Shown here piece by piece: positions 21,733 through 33,250 of a stretch of DNA of 64,000 nt. Source of the DNA: Cryptococcus deneoformans JEC21 (taxonomy: Eukaryota > Basidiomycota > Tremellomycetes > Tremellales > Cryptococcaceae); NCBI RefSeq assembly GCF_000091045.1, contig NC_006683.1:1-64000 (forward strand), written 5' to 3'. A model generated the notes under the pieces. It worked only from the letters and a program-made list of their open reading frames with translations. It was not told where the DNA came from and did not search any database. Positions within the stretch are counted from its first letter, which is position 1. Each line of letters opens with the position of its first letter. Made by a program: the position numbers and the translations under genes.

Positions 21733-24700
21733 TTAGCTCGTCTCACCAGCACCACCACCTCCAGCACCGCTGCCTGCCCCTCCTCCTCGTCCTCCACGCC
21801 CTCCCCTTGTCGCAGCCGCACCTCTTGGTCGCTTTAATAACCTCCCTCCCCTCTCTCCAGAACCTACCGCAGGTGAAGCGCTCCCAGCAGCAGCAGTCTG
21901 TGTGTTCTCGTTGGTAGTAATCTCTCCGTCTTCGGGTAAAGGACGCTTTGTGCCACTGGGTTCGGCTGTAGCTGGCGGTGTAGCGGCGGCAAGGGTAGCA
22001 TTGACAGCTATTGCAGAACATGAGCAATGAAGAAGGGACCTCCAATACAAATAAAGTACTCACCACTCAATACAGGATTCGGTCGTCCTGTCGCTCCGCC
22101 TCGTCCCCTGGTCGCTGTTCCTCTTCCTCGGCCCCTCGTCGCTGTAACCTTTGCCGCCGCGGCGCCTTGAGCCGATCCCTCTTCCTGCTTCACTTCTTCT
22201 GTAGCTCCAGCCGGCGCCGCACTCTCAGCGGTCGCAGCAGCAGCCGATGTAGCCTCTCCCAGCTTCTTTTCCACTTCGGTCTTCTGTCTCTCCAAAGTTT
22301 TTCTCGAAATTTCCGCCGTCTTTACTTGCCTCTCAAGCGCCTTGATCTTGTTCTTGAGTTCCTCAACCTGCCCCTTGAGCTGCTTGATCTCCTCTTCCAA
22401 TGCGGTCTTTTCGGCTTGGACAGCCTCGGCGACACGAGTTTCGAAAGTCGCTTCAAGCTCGGCAGTCTTCTTGGCGGTAGCTTCGGCGTCTATAACAGGT
22501 GTAGCAGGAGCGGGCGCGGAGGCAGTCGTAGATTGGGGTGCAAAAGTGGAGGCGGCAGCAGCGGCAGCGGTAGCAGCAGCAGTGGTAGCTTCTTCGAGGT
22601 CCTTGGCGAATTTGGATTGAAGCTCTGCCTCTCGCGCGGCGACTGCAGCCTTGACAGCTTCATCAATCTGCTCTTGAGAAGGCTTTGTCTCTTCAGTAGC
22701 AGTGGCGGTTGTGGTTGCGGCAGTGATTCCGGTAACAGGACCAACAGCAGCATCGGCCGGTGCAGCGGAATTGGCGTTGATGTTTGCCGCTGCGGACTCG
22801 AGCTCAGTAAGTTTCCCTTCCAATTCTGAAACCTTGGCTTGCAGACTCTCGACACTCGTTTGGGTCATTTGTTTCTCCGAAATGAGTGCGTCAATTCTTG
22901 CCTTCATCTGTGCGTTTACGCGGTTCACTCGAGCGACATTGTTCTCATAGCGTTCGTCTCGCTCTTTGTCCTCTTGTGCGGCGGTGGCCTTGAGAGTTTC
23001 GAGGTCCTTTTCGGCCTGGGCGAGCTTTTCAGCAAGTTGGTTTTTCTCGTTTTGGAGCTCGGTCTAGAAAAAAGCGATATCAGCAATGCGATGTCTCGTG
23101 GCGGCAAAATGGATGTAGGGGAACTCACCAAGGCGGTGCTATCAGCCTGAGCTTGACCCTGCGCCTGTCCTTCCGTCTTCTGAGTGTTCGCCAACTCGGT
23201 CTGCAACCTCTGCACAGTTCCCTCCGCCTCCTCCACTTTCTTCTTCAACGTCTGCACCTCCTCCTCTGCTGCTTTCACCTTCTTCTCCGCTTCCTCCACC
23301 TTCCTTTCCCTCTCAGTAACCGCCTCCATATGAGTCTTGGCAGTATTTCCAATCTGCTCGTTCAGAGTATCCACGCGGCGCTTCCAGTTGAGTCCGATAC
23401 GAAGTCTGTTCTCAGAGTCCGCCTTGGCCTTCTCGTAATCGGCTTGAACTTTGGCGAGCTCTTCGGCGCGAGCGGCAGCGAGGGCGGAGGCAGCCTCCTT
23501 TTCGGCCCGGAGAGAGGTGGTGGCAGCGTCGAGGCGGGATTCGAAATCTTGAGACTTTTTTTCGGCTTCGCGAGTGGCAGCTCGAGCTTGTTCAATTTGC
23601 TCACGAAGAGCCGTCCTATTCATAATGTCAGCTTTGTAAAAAAAATAAATGGTCAAAAGCGAATAACGAGGAGAAACTTACGCTTCACGTTGTACCTCCT
23701 CGATTCGCTTCTCCAGCCCCTCTTTCTCCTCAACCCTACTCTTCTCGGCCTCGTTCGCAACATTCTGAAGGTTGTCAGTCAACTGCTGAAGCTTGACGCG
23801 TTCGGCTTGTACTTGTGCAAAGTCGGATTGCAAACGAGCCTCGACGCTCTATTCCCACCAAGGCGCGAAAAATCGATGATCAGTTTTATTCCCAATGGAA
23901 GGTGAAAGGGTGGGAGGGGAAGGGATGGAAGGGGATCTCATAGGCGTACCTTCCACTGATCCTTCTCGGCACGGAGCATGGCAGCTTCATTCCTCAACCT
24001 ATCAGATTCCGCTTGTCGAGCCGCAACTTGCTCGAGCGCCTATCAAGCGACCAATGCCAATCAGCATTTACCCCATATCTCAAATGACGTGAAGTTGGGA
24101 AACGAAAAAGGGAACTTGGACGCACCGCTCGCTGCTCATTATAAGCCTGGGCGACAGCACCCTGCAACTGCCTCAACTGCGTCTCAAGCCCCGCAAACTC
24201 TGTCTTTTGCTGTTGACTCGCTTCGGTAAGCGCCTTGGCTTGTTCTATCATTCGGCAAATAAGAAAGAGTCGGGTCATCAGTACATCTTATTCTTTTGGT
24301 CGTCGACAAAAATGAGAATTGAATTGGAGTCAGGCACTTACCTTCAAGCAACCCGACCTTGGCCTCTGCCCTAGCCTTCTCCACATCAGCCCTCGCCGCT
24401 TCCTCCATCTTCTTCCTAATCTCCTTCCTCGCTTCCTCCAAATCGCCATGAGCCTTTTCTTTAAGGACATCCAACTCTGCTTGGAGGGTAGCGAGTTGCT
24501 GGTTCGACGACGTTTCGGTATCTTCATCCAAAGGCCCGTGACCGTGCTGGGTACCGTGGGCGCCAGGATAACCAGAAGAAGCGGAGATAGACCATCGAAG
24601 GCCTTCACCCTTTGAGAGCAACTTGGAGAACAAATCCCTCTCCCTCGTAACGTCTCCCACCCTCTTTTGGGCATCCAACAAATCCTTATGAAGCTTCTTT

Positions 24701-26775
24701 ATCATCTCCGTAGCCTCATCCAGCGTCCTACCCGTCACCTCATCCTCCTCCTCCCCTTCTGCCCTCGCAATTTCCCGCTCATCAAGCTTCTTCATCAGAC
24801 TCCTCGTAATCTTCAAGAGACGTTGATTCTGCTCTTGCAGTGAGCGGATAGAGCGGAATTCGACAAGATGGTCGGTGATGATATCCCCAGTCGGACCCAC
24901 TTCGGCATCACCGTCCATAGGGACAGAAGCGAGTGATGGGTCATCCTTGATGGCAATCTGGCGGAGGAGTGTTTTGACTTGTCGAGAAAGGTCGTCAACC
25001 GAAGATTGGAGGGAAGAAACTTCAGAGGTATGGTGGGTAGATGCTGCTTGAAGAGATTTTACTTCATTTTGGAGGGCGTCCCGCGTGGAAATGACAGAGG
25101 CAAGTTCGGAGGCGAGGGCATTGGCGCGTTCGATGGCGCGAGCGTGTTCGGCCGCTTGCTCATCGAGGATGGGTTTCTGTCAAGTTGTAAATTAATTTAG
25201 TCCCTGCTTAGTGACCTATCAAAAGAAAAAAGATTTGAACCCACTTTTTCATTGAGCTCCTGGCTAATTTCATCCAGCAAATTTGTCAACCTCTCCACCT
25301 CCCCTTCTGCCGCTTGCAATCTACTCTCCTGAATCGTAAAGTCCGTATACAACTGTGTATAACTCTTCCCATCTTTTCTCATCTCCCCTACCACCGCCGC
25401 TGAAGCACTCACATAACCTCCTCTACCCTCCGCCATGTCAAGTCTATCTGCAATATTCTTCAACTCGCCCATCTTTTTCTCCACCTCCTTCCTCATCCTC
25501 TCCTCCTTCTTCACCTTGGCTTCCCAATTCTTTTCTCTCTCTTCGTGAGCTGACGCCATATTTTCCAGCTCCGCCTCTCTCTCAAGCACAGTCGATCTCG
25601 CCTCATCCAACCGGCGTTCGAGAAGACGGTTGGCTTCTTCCATCGCAAGCACATCAACAGCAACAGCGGCCTTGTTGGCAGCGGCAGTGGAAGTGAGAGT
25701 TGCAATAGAAGCGTGGGCCTCGGCTAAACGGGAAGACTGGTCGTTGTATGCACGCTGAAGGGAGCGATGGGACTGTTCAAGTGTGTTGAGTCGGGTGAGG
25801 AGAGATTCATTTTCGGCTCGGAATTTACTTTGATCAGATTGCTACATGTCTCATCAGCTCTCTTCCCTTTCACATCTGCTTTGGCGTAATCAGAAGAGCA
25901 AACTTACAGCTTCAGCGCGGTACTTGCCGAACCGCTCTTCAACCTCCGAAACAGCCTTGCTCAGAGAGATAATCTCAGCACGAGCGCTTTCCAAAGCTTG
26001 AATGCTTCTCTTCTCGTTAAACTAAGTAGAAATCAGGCATCGTCAGCAGGGATGGTCAGCGGTTTAAGTAGAGACGCAAAAACGAACTTTGGCAGTCTCA
26101 GTGATCATCCTCAACTCGGAGACTTCAACATCGAGATGCGCAATCTTTTGGGCAGCATCCGTCTTGGCCGATCTCAAAGCGTACAATTCCTCTACAGAAA
26201 CGGAATCAGTTCGATTACTTTGTGAGCTTCAGGATGATACTTACGGATATTCTTGTTTGATCGCTGGTGCAGCCTTTCAGCTTCTTCGTATAATTCCTTC
26301 TTCTCCCTCTCTATCGAATCTAAACGGGTCTGCAACACTGAAAGTTCGGAAGTGGTTTTGTGATGGGATGATTGAAGGTTTGAAAGCTGCGTGCGGAGCT
26401 GATTCGAGGCAGCCACTAAGCGAAATATTATCAGTGACCTTGACTTGCCTAGCACACGAGTAGAGCATGAACAAAAAACCTACCCGCTCCATCTCTCTCC
26501 CCAACCACCCCTTCCTTCTCCGTACTCAGCTTCCCGACTTGCTCCTCCAGCTCTCTGACTCTTTTATGTGCATCCGCTAGAGCCTGTTCTTGCTCAATCT
26601 GTTGTCGGATATCATCCGGAAGAGGTACAGCCTGTGTAATGTCTGTTTGAGGTGCTGTGGATGGGAGTGTTTCGCCCTGTTGCGCGGCGGCAAGCTGTGG
26701 AGGAGGTTGCTGTGGGAGTTGTGTGGACTGCCCTGGTTGATCAGGGTTATCCTGGTGTGTTTGTCCCTCTGACAT
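21733..26775 (-). CDS. MLP1: Mlp1/TPR-like nuclear-basket coiled-coil protein
   Basis: A large nuclear pore basket protein involved in mRNA export quality control and chromatin anchoring in known relatives. The ATG at 26773-26775 (MSEGQTHQ) is followed by a Pro/Gln-rich head, then almost continuous heptad coiled coil over about fifteen exons: DIRQQIEQEQALADAHKRV, LVEFRSIRSLQEQNQRLLKI, DLLDAQKRVGDVTRERDLFS and many Glu/Lys/Ala stretches. VEFRSIRSLQEQNQRLL is a very typical TPR/MLP1 motif. The tail turns Ala/Thr-rich with RGRGTATRGRGG, then KRPLPEDGEI and an RGG/Gly-rich end, stopping at 21733-21735. With introns of 50-90 bp I estimate about 1400 residues, somewhat short for the family (1700-2300). 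It is divergent from NMT1 with a 226-bp shared promoter. Confidence 0.85.
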
Positions 26776-27001
26776 TGCTGAGAGACGAGGGTGGTTCTCT
26801 GGTGATGAGAATAACCTATGCATCGGAAGAAGACGAGCAAGTGAGCGTTTGTTGGGCCGCACCTCAGTTGCTTTTCCTCCTATTTACGTAACATTTTTCC
26901 CCATGATGTCACGACTTGTCACATTGCGAGTGCTTCCCGAAAACCCCCTTTGTTTTCCATTTCCCCCCCCATATATTCCTTGCTTTCGCTGACTACTCAC
27001 G
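26776..27001. promoter_or_regulatory. Compact divergent promoter MLP1-like / NMT1
   Basis: Only 226 bp separate the two start codons, so the two housekeeping genes must share promoter and 5' UTR sequence. It contains a C-run (CCCCCCCC) with ATATAT at 26964-26979, about 25-40 bp before the NMT1 ATG. Confidence 0.6.
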
Positions 27002-29630
27002 ATGTCCAGTCTACCCAACCAATCCCTCCCGGCAGAACCGCAACCTGGCGTAGAGGAAGTCCTCGACAAATTCCAGAAGCTCGGAGAAGAAGCCGTCGAG
27101 GAAGATGCCGGTGAAGATGATGCCGATGCCGCTGAGGAGGGTGTTGATGGGGAGGATGGCGATGAACAGCCTGAGGATGGTGAGGGAGGGGAAGGTCTTG
27201 GAGACAAGAAGAAGAAAAAGAAGAAGAAGAAGAAGGGAAAGGCTAGCAAAGCTGTCGAAAAGCTCAAGTTCGTGTCTTTTGTATTTCCTTCTTTCCCATC
27301 ATCTCTGACTTCGCGTCGTGTAGGACTATCGCTACAGGTCAAGCCCCTCAGGAAGTCATCAATGCTGTAAGAGGGCAGATGGATTCCTCTGATAGCAAGG
27401 CCGCTACCGACGGTAAGTTTTGTCGTCCCAGTCCATCCCATCTCGACTTGTCCCATCCAATTTTCAAGACTGACAAAAAAGACGGGCTGTAGAGGAGATT
27501 CGACGTGCTTTGAAAGCGGCGGATTTGATGAAGATCCTTGATGGTAAAATAGCTTTGGGCAATAAGTCTGGTACCAAGAACCTCGGCGAGCACAAGGTAG
27601 GCACTCTTTCCCCGACCTCAGACCATTACCGTTTCATCTGCTGTTTCAAGCACTTACGCCTCTCAATAGTTTTGGAAGACCCAGCCCGTTCCTCAGATCA
27701 CCGGTTCCGGCGCTCCAGCTCCTATTGAAGAAGGCCCTATCGACGATCCCAAAACCCCCGCAGACGTCAGACAAGAACCTGGGGTTTTACCCGCTGGATT
27801 CGAATGGAGCACTATCGATATCAATGACGAGGAGCAAGTAAGTTTCTGCCTCAATCTTTCGTGTCTTTTATGATACCGTTAACTGCAGCTCATTCATATC
27901 CTTTTACTCAGAGTAAAGAAGTTTACGTCCTGTTATGCGAAAATTATGTAGAGGATGACGATGCCATGTTCCGATTTAACTACTCTAGAGAATTCTTACT
28001 CTGGTACGTGTATACTAAATCAGCAAGCCAGCTTTTACGCTCGCTAATATCCTTGTTCAGGGCACTTACCGCTCCAGGATACTTGCCAGACTGGCACATT
28101 GGTGTACGCGTACAAAAGACAAAGAAACTTGTTGCTTTCATTTCTGGTATCAAGATTGACATTCGCGTTCGTGCCAAGTAAGTCACATCTCTCTACTTTT
28201 TACATTGCAATCAATACCCTAGCAGCCTAAATGCCCTGTATGCTGACCTCTCCACCCACCTCCCCTTTAGGACATTCCCCGCGGCCGAGATCAACTTTCT
28301 TTGCGTCCACAAAAAACTCCGATCCAAGCGCCTCGCACCGGTATTAATCAAAGAAGTCACCCGACGAGTCAATTTGACAAATATCTGGCAAGCCATCTAC
28401 ACTGCTGGTGTCATCCTCCCTACTCCTATCGGTACCTGTCGGTAAGTCAAAACATGCTGCTCTCCAGTCCCCTTCCCATGCATTTTCAGGACTGACGTAT
28501 TCGACCCCCAATTTCATCCCTATCTCCACAGATACTTCCATCGCAACCTCAACCCCCCCAAACTCGTCGACATTGGCTTCTCCCCCCTTCCCCGGGGAAG
28601 CACCATCGCTCGTCTCGTACAACAATACTCTGTTCCCTCTCACCCCCGTATCCCCGGTTTCCGCGAGATGAAGAAGGAAGACGTGCCCCAAGTTGGAGCT
28701 CTGTTGAGGAGATATCTGGATAGGTTCGATGTGGCGCAAGCGTTCAGGGATGATGACGAGGTTGAGCATTGGCTTTTGAGTGGACAGGGGAAGGAGGTGG
28801 GCGGGAGGAGGGTAGAGCAGGTCGTTTGGGCCTATGTCGTCGAGGTGGGTTTTATCTCTTTTCCTTCCCCTTCGTCCCATATCCAAGCCAACTTTGACCC
28901 CCTTGCCTTTTCCTTACAAAGGACCCAACAACCCACCGTATCACCGACCTCATCTCCTTCTACGCCCTCCCCTCAACCATCATGAAACACCCCAAACACA
29001 ACTTGCTCAATGCCGCTTACATGTTCTACTACGCTACCGACGTCGTCTTCCCGCCCTCATCCTCTTCTGCCAACTCTGATGTCGATGTCGATGCCAATGC
29101 CGGAGAAAGCTCGGTAGCGGCTGTGGGTACGGGAGGGGAAGATGCGAAAACGAAGAAAAAGTTGGAGACGAGGTTGAATGCGCTGACTGCGGATATACTG
29201 ATCATCGCCAAACAGGTGAGGCTCTTTACACCTCCCTTTGCAAACGATGGAGAAAACTCATACCTCCTCTTTTCCTTTTTACCTAGGCTGGTTTCGATGT
29301 CTTCAACGCACTGACGTTACTCGACAACAACATGTTCTTGCAAGAACAAAAGGTGAGCTCATAACCCTGCGTACTGCCATGCTAACCCTTTTTTTTTCTC
29401 GTCATAGTTCGGACCAGGCGATGGATACCTCAACTGTAAGTCCGTCCCTCGTCCCCTGTGCATTAAATCCTCCCATCCTATTCGCATTCGAAAACTTAAT
29501 GACCATCACGCTGACCAAACGGTGATTATCTATAGATTACCTGTACAACTGGAACTGCGCCCCTATCGATGGCGGACATCATTCCACAACTGCCAAACAA
29601 GGATCCAAGATCGGCGTTGTCATGCTCTAA
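27002..29630 (+). CDS. NMT1: Glycylpeptide N-tetradecanoyltransferase (N-myristoyltransferase)
   Basis: Transfers myristate from myristoyl-CoA to the N-terminal glycine of proteins such as Arf GTPases; essential in studied fungi. Twelve exons join in frame to 601 codons, a 600-residue protein. The N-terminus is an acidic stretch followed by ten lysines ([13 protein letters not shown]), the usual ribosome-targeting extension. The catalytic domain shows [31 protein letters not shown], both NMT signatures ([20 protein letters not shown] and [17 protein letters not shown]) and a C-terminal VVML. The terminal carboxylate, which acts as catalytic base in the family, is conserved as Leu at the end. 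A Ser/Ala/Asp-rich loop (exon 9) is longer than in yeast Nmt1. Confidence 0.97.
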
Positions 29631-29864
29631 CCTCAGCCATCTCCAATCGCTCAATTCTCTTCGACCGCGCCGAGCGGGTAGGATAATCTCCTTGACATTT
29701 TTTGATACAATACTACGCTACTGCTATGACATGCATACCTTGCAGAAAAAAAGGAAAAAAAAGTTAAGTCTTGCGGTCATTGCAACCTCCCATTCCAATC
29801 GCAGGGGTCTCATCATGTAACACTCCAACACTCCAGGAAAAGAAGGGAGACTGAATATTTTTGA

Positions 29865-31450
29865 TCACAGTCCGGTTGCTTGGATGATATACACCAACCC
29901 AAGGATGAGCACAGCTTCTGCCACCAAGAGCCGCCACTGTTTCTTCATCCAACCGACCGCCTTGAACTAGATAATCACGCCAATATCAAACATCAAAGGC
30001 AAGGTTAAAGGGGTCAATTCAATCGCATCAGCTCCCTGACGATCGTAACTCGGCGCGGCGAGTCGAGGAATAGTAGATGGTATTCTGACTTACCCCGGGT
30101 ACGTCTGGTCCGAACGGAAGACCTTTGAACGCTACTTCAAACCATCCATCTTCTTTATTGTGTCTCTTCTTCTCCTTTGAGGAATGGGAGAATGAGCGGT
30201 GCCTGTGCTCATGTCTGTTTTTACGCCTCTGCTTTTTTTTCTTCTTGGAGCTTTCTTTGGTGGTAAGGGCTCTGTCGCCCTCTCTTTCCACCGCTCTTTC
30301 CCGTTTTTCTTCACCTTCATCTGCTGCCTCGTCCTGGGATGGATGATTATTTAACAATGCTGCAGATATCGATTCTTTTTCGCTTTCACGCCCACGACCG
30401 TTGTCACTCCGTCCTTCTTCTCCATCTACGTTACGACCATCATCTGATTCGCTGTCTATCACAACCCTTTCCACATCCTCTTCGTTATCTCCATTTTCGT
30501 TGGCTCGGCGGCCTGTACTCGTGCCTTTCCCTTGGTCACTTTTCTCACTATCGCCATACTCGTAAGCACTGATGATATCATCCTCTCCTTCCTCGTTTTT
30601 TGAATCCCCATCCCTTTTTGGCTGTTGTCTTGATGCATTCGGGACGCTCAAAAGCGGCTCGTTGGTTTTTTCCCTCACCTTGTCCTCTTGCCGGTCAACA
30701 TTTTTAGAGTTTGGAAATGGGTGCGGGTCATGGGGTAGGCCGAAGGAAGGACAATCTCTTCCCCTTCGACTATCATCTTTCCCCTTCTTCGGAAGGCTTA
30801 CAGAAGGGTTAGGGTTAGAAAGGTTAGAAAGGTTAGAAAGGTTATATCCAGCGCCTGGAGGGAGGTTTGGTATGTCATCAACCGTCTTGCCCATAGTGTT
30901 ACTTGCAGGGGTCAGAGGCGGATAAGAAATGGATGCGTCAAGGGGACGTCCGGTGCGCCTACGAGCTGGCGGTCTGGGGAGAGACAACATCGAACCCGAG
31001 CTCGTCGTCGATACGTCGCTCCTCGTCCTCGTCACCACCGAACAATCTAAATATCTCTTCTGAACCCCATCCATACCCCCCCATTCCTTCTCGGGATACG
31101 AAACCGTCTCAAAAACCACCCAAACCTCTCTTCCCAGCCCCAGCCCCTTTGGCCCCTTTCGCTAAGACTTGACGACCGGTTCCCTCGGGCGATCGAACAG
31201 CGTCGTCTCAGCAAGCGGCCGAATAAGCGTGATCGTACGGTCTACCGAAAGTCTGGATGGGGCGACACGGAGGTTGTCTGCAAGGCGGTTAAACCCAAAC
31301 GCCTTGGGAAATGATTTGTCAGCGAGGGCCAAGGGTTTCCGGAATGATACCTACCGGCGCATTGAAGGATGGATGAGGGTGGGGATCTTTATCGAGTATC
31401 TCGATGATGGCGGCAATGATCTGGCCGTCAGCTGGAGATTTCAAGGGCAT
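29865..31450 (-). CDS. Unknown tail-anchored protein
   Basis: No family recognised. The ATG at 31448-31450 starts SPADGQIIAAIIEILDKD; an intron (GTAGGT, near 31354-31303) leads to AFGFNRLADNLRVAPSRLSV and ITLIRPLAETTLFDRPREPV. A long polar, charged, disordered middle follows (NLSNLSNLSNPNPS, Asp/Glu/Arg/Ser-rich, KKKKKQRRKNRHEHRHRS). The last intron runs from a perfect GTAAGT at 30088-30093 to CTAG at 29967; the final exon (29865-29966) encodes KKQWRLLVAEAVLILGLVYI, a single C-terminal membrane helix, and stops seven codons later. That is the layout of a tail-anchored ER or mitochondrial membrane protein. Oddity: an in-frame TAG at 31162-31164 separates the N-terminal part from the rest, yet the same frame is open on both sides. 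It may be an unusual intron, a base error, or two genes. Confidence 0.55.
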
Positions 31451-31593
31451 TATATGAGCTAATGGTGTTGCAATACATTGACTCGGTTTTATCACGCTAG
31501 ATACGACATCCTTTATCAAACAAGAAAGGAACAAGCAATGGTATGGTACACGGTTACATGGAAAAATCTAAAAGACTATATCTAAAGAGTTGA

Positions 31594-32631
31594 CTACTTT
31601 CTCTTGCCCTTCTTGCCCGTCGTCTTTGGCCTCAGTTTCCCACCTTCCCCACTAAACCTGAGCGCTTTCCTCACATTCAACCCGCCCTGGACACCCTCTC
31701 CGCCCCTCTTCGACTTGTTCGTTTCGCCCCTCTCGACCCGCTTGAGCACGGACAGCTGCCTCTCCTTTTCCGTGCCCTCGCTTCCACCAGGGATATTCGC
31801 GTCGAATTTCCGTTTCATGCCCCTCGCTTTCGGCTCGCCCTCAATCTTGTTATCAAACTTGCCCAAGGACGCGGTGGACGTCTTGGAGATGAGCATGTTC
31901 CTGTTGAGCTCTTCCTTGCGGGCTGCGCGCTCCGAGGCGGCGGTGGCGCGGGCGGCGGTGACAGAGGCCGAGGCGACGGCGAGGTTGGCCGAGTGCTGCT
32001 TGGTGTTCTGGGCGATGCGCGCCTTGCGCTCGCCGCGCGCCGTCTTTCCCGGGTCCTGGTCGGCTTCTGGAAAGCGTCAGCGCAAAAAGTCAACAGGACG
32101 AAAGACAGACGCACCGTCGCCGGGCTTGACTTCATGCAGCCACTGGTCCTCCTTGTCCTTGTTCTTGCCAAACCTGCCCCAGCGCGGGACCCACTCCTGG
32201 CGCTCCTCGTCCCACACGTCCTTCTCCTTCTTCCTGTGGCTTATGCCCTTTTCCTTGGCGAAGCGCTCCCACTTGGTGGGGGCCTTTGGCGTGGGCAGCG
32301 GCTTCTCCCTGGGGAGGAGGGTGGTGGGCGGGGGGAAGGCGGTGACGGGGCCGGCGGAGGAGGGGGTGGTGGGGAGGGCGAAGAGGGCGGCGACGAGGGC
32401 GTGGGTGGAGGTGAGGGTGAGCTGGAGCAGGTGGCGCTCGCGGTCGGCGTACGCTGCGGGGTCGAGGGGGGAGGCGTCAAAGGCGGCGAGCAGGGCGGGG
32501 TCGGTGTGGACGGGTGCGGCGCGGGGGAGGACGGCGGTGGTGCTGCGGCTGTCAGCGGGGGATGACACGGGGGGAGCTGGCACGACTTACTTGCTGGCGG
32601 TGTACTCGTCGAGCACGTGGGAGACGTCCAT
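31594..32631 (-). CDS. RRS1: Ribosome biogenesis regulatory protein Rrs1
   Basis: A nucleolar factor that, with Rpf2, loads 5S RNP onto the pre-60S particle. The ATG at 32629-32631 starts MDVSHVLDEYTAS; a first intron (GTAAGTCG...CCGCAG) and a second near 32070-32110 keep the frame. Family hallmarks are LPREKPLPTPKAPTKWERFA, KEKGISHRKKEKDVWDEE and EWVPRWGRFGKNKDKEDQWL. The C-terminal half is Lys/Arg-rich with a GKKGKRK end. The gene is clearly more GC-rich than its neighbours, mainly in the Ala/Pro-rich linker at 32330-32560. It lies head to head with a gene starting at 32844, over a promoter holding seven phased repeats. Confidence 0.93.
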
Positions 32632-32655
32632 GGCGGGGGGGCGAGAGAATAAAGG

Positions 32656-32733
32656 TATCTGCAAGTTATCTGAGAATTATCTGCGAATATCTGCAAGGTA
32701 TCTGCGAATATCTGCGAAATATCGACGCCCGGA
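32656..32733. promoter_or_regulatory. Helically phased TATCTGCGAA repeats
   Basis: Seven units beginning TATC at 32656, 32667, 32678, 32688, 32699, 32709 and 32720; spacing 11, 11, 10, 11, 10, 11, averaging one DNA helical turn. Six share TATCTGC or TATCTGA. On the RRS1 strand each unit reads TTCGCAGATA and thus contains GATA. The array lies 25-100 bp upstream of the RRS1 ATG and also upstream of the divergent gene. Confidence 0.75.
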
Positions 32734-32843
32734 GAAAACCCACAAACTCACTCGCGGATATTCGCTCGGGGCCGCACGGACCAATCTCACCGCGGGGATA
32801 TCCTCTCTCCTCTTCACCACCACTCGTCCACCCACCCACCCCA

Positions 32844-33250
32844 ATGTTCGGCGCACTCGTCAACCGTGAGTCCCCCTCCCCCTCCNNNNNNNNNNNNNNN
32901 NNNNNNNNNNNNNNNNNNNNNNNNNNNNNNNNNNNNNNNNCTTGTCTGTGTTTTGGCCCACCCCCTGTTCAATTTGGGTCGCGCAGAGCTGATATGACTA
33001 CAGCCCCGTCGACTGTCGCCCAACAGCGAAACAGCATTCCTCCCCTTCCCCCGATGCCCAGGCTGATGAAGCGGTTTCCCAAGCACCTGAGGTACCGTTC
33101 GACACCAGGTTGAGCAAGATTGGAAGCAGAGACTATATTCTGTATCAGCATGCTCCCAAGACCGAAAAGAAAAAACCCACCAAGACACCCTGGGATCGTT
33201 TCGACCCATTCTCCCGGATCATCTCACACGCCTCCTTCAACTCTTCGTAA
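32844..33250 (+). CDS. Unknown small protein, interrupted by assembly gap
   Basis: The ATG at 32844 gives MFGALVN and then a perfect donor (GTGAGT at 32866) before the N gap. After the gap an acceptor (CTACAG at 32998-33003) can lead into a frame reading DEAVSQAPEVPFDTRLSK, IGSRDYILYQHAPKTEKKKP and TPWDRFDPFSRIISHASF, stopping at 33248-33250. An alternative frame from the same acceptor stops at about 33113. Which one is used depends on the hidden sequence. The first seven residues recall Opi10/Hikeshi proteins but that is far too little to name it, and the tail does not fit that family. Confidence 0.4.
32886..32940. other. Assembly gap (55 N)
   Basis: 55 undetermined bases directly after a C-rich stretch. 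The gap falls inside the first intron or second exon of the gene starting at 32844. Its true length is not known from the sequence. Confidence 0.99.

Noticed and set aside
22011..22829. Long plus-strand open frame opposite the MLP1-like gene
   Set aside because: It is the antisense shadow of an Ala/Glu/Lys-rich coiled coil: Ser/Arg/Leu/Cys-rich, no motifs, and it crosses MLP1 introns. The same holds for the plus-strand frame at 23153-23905.
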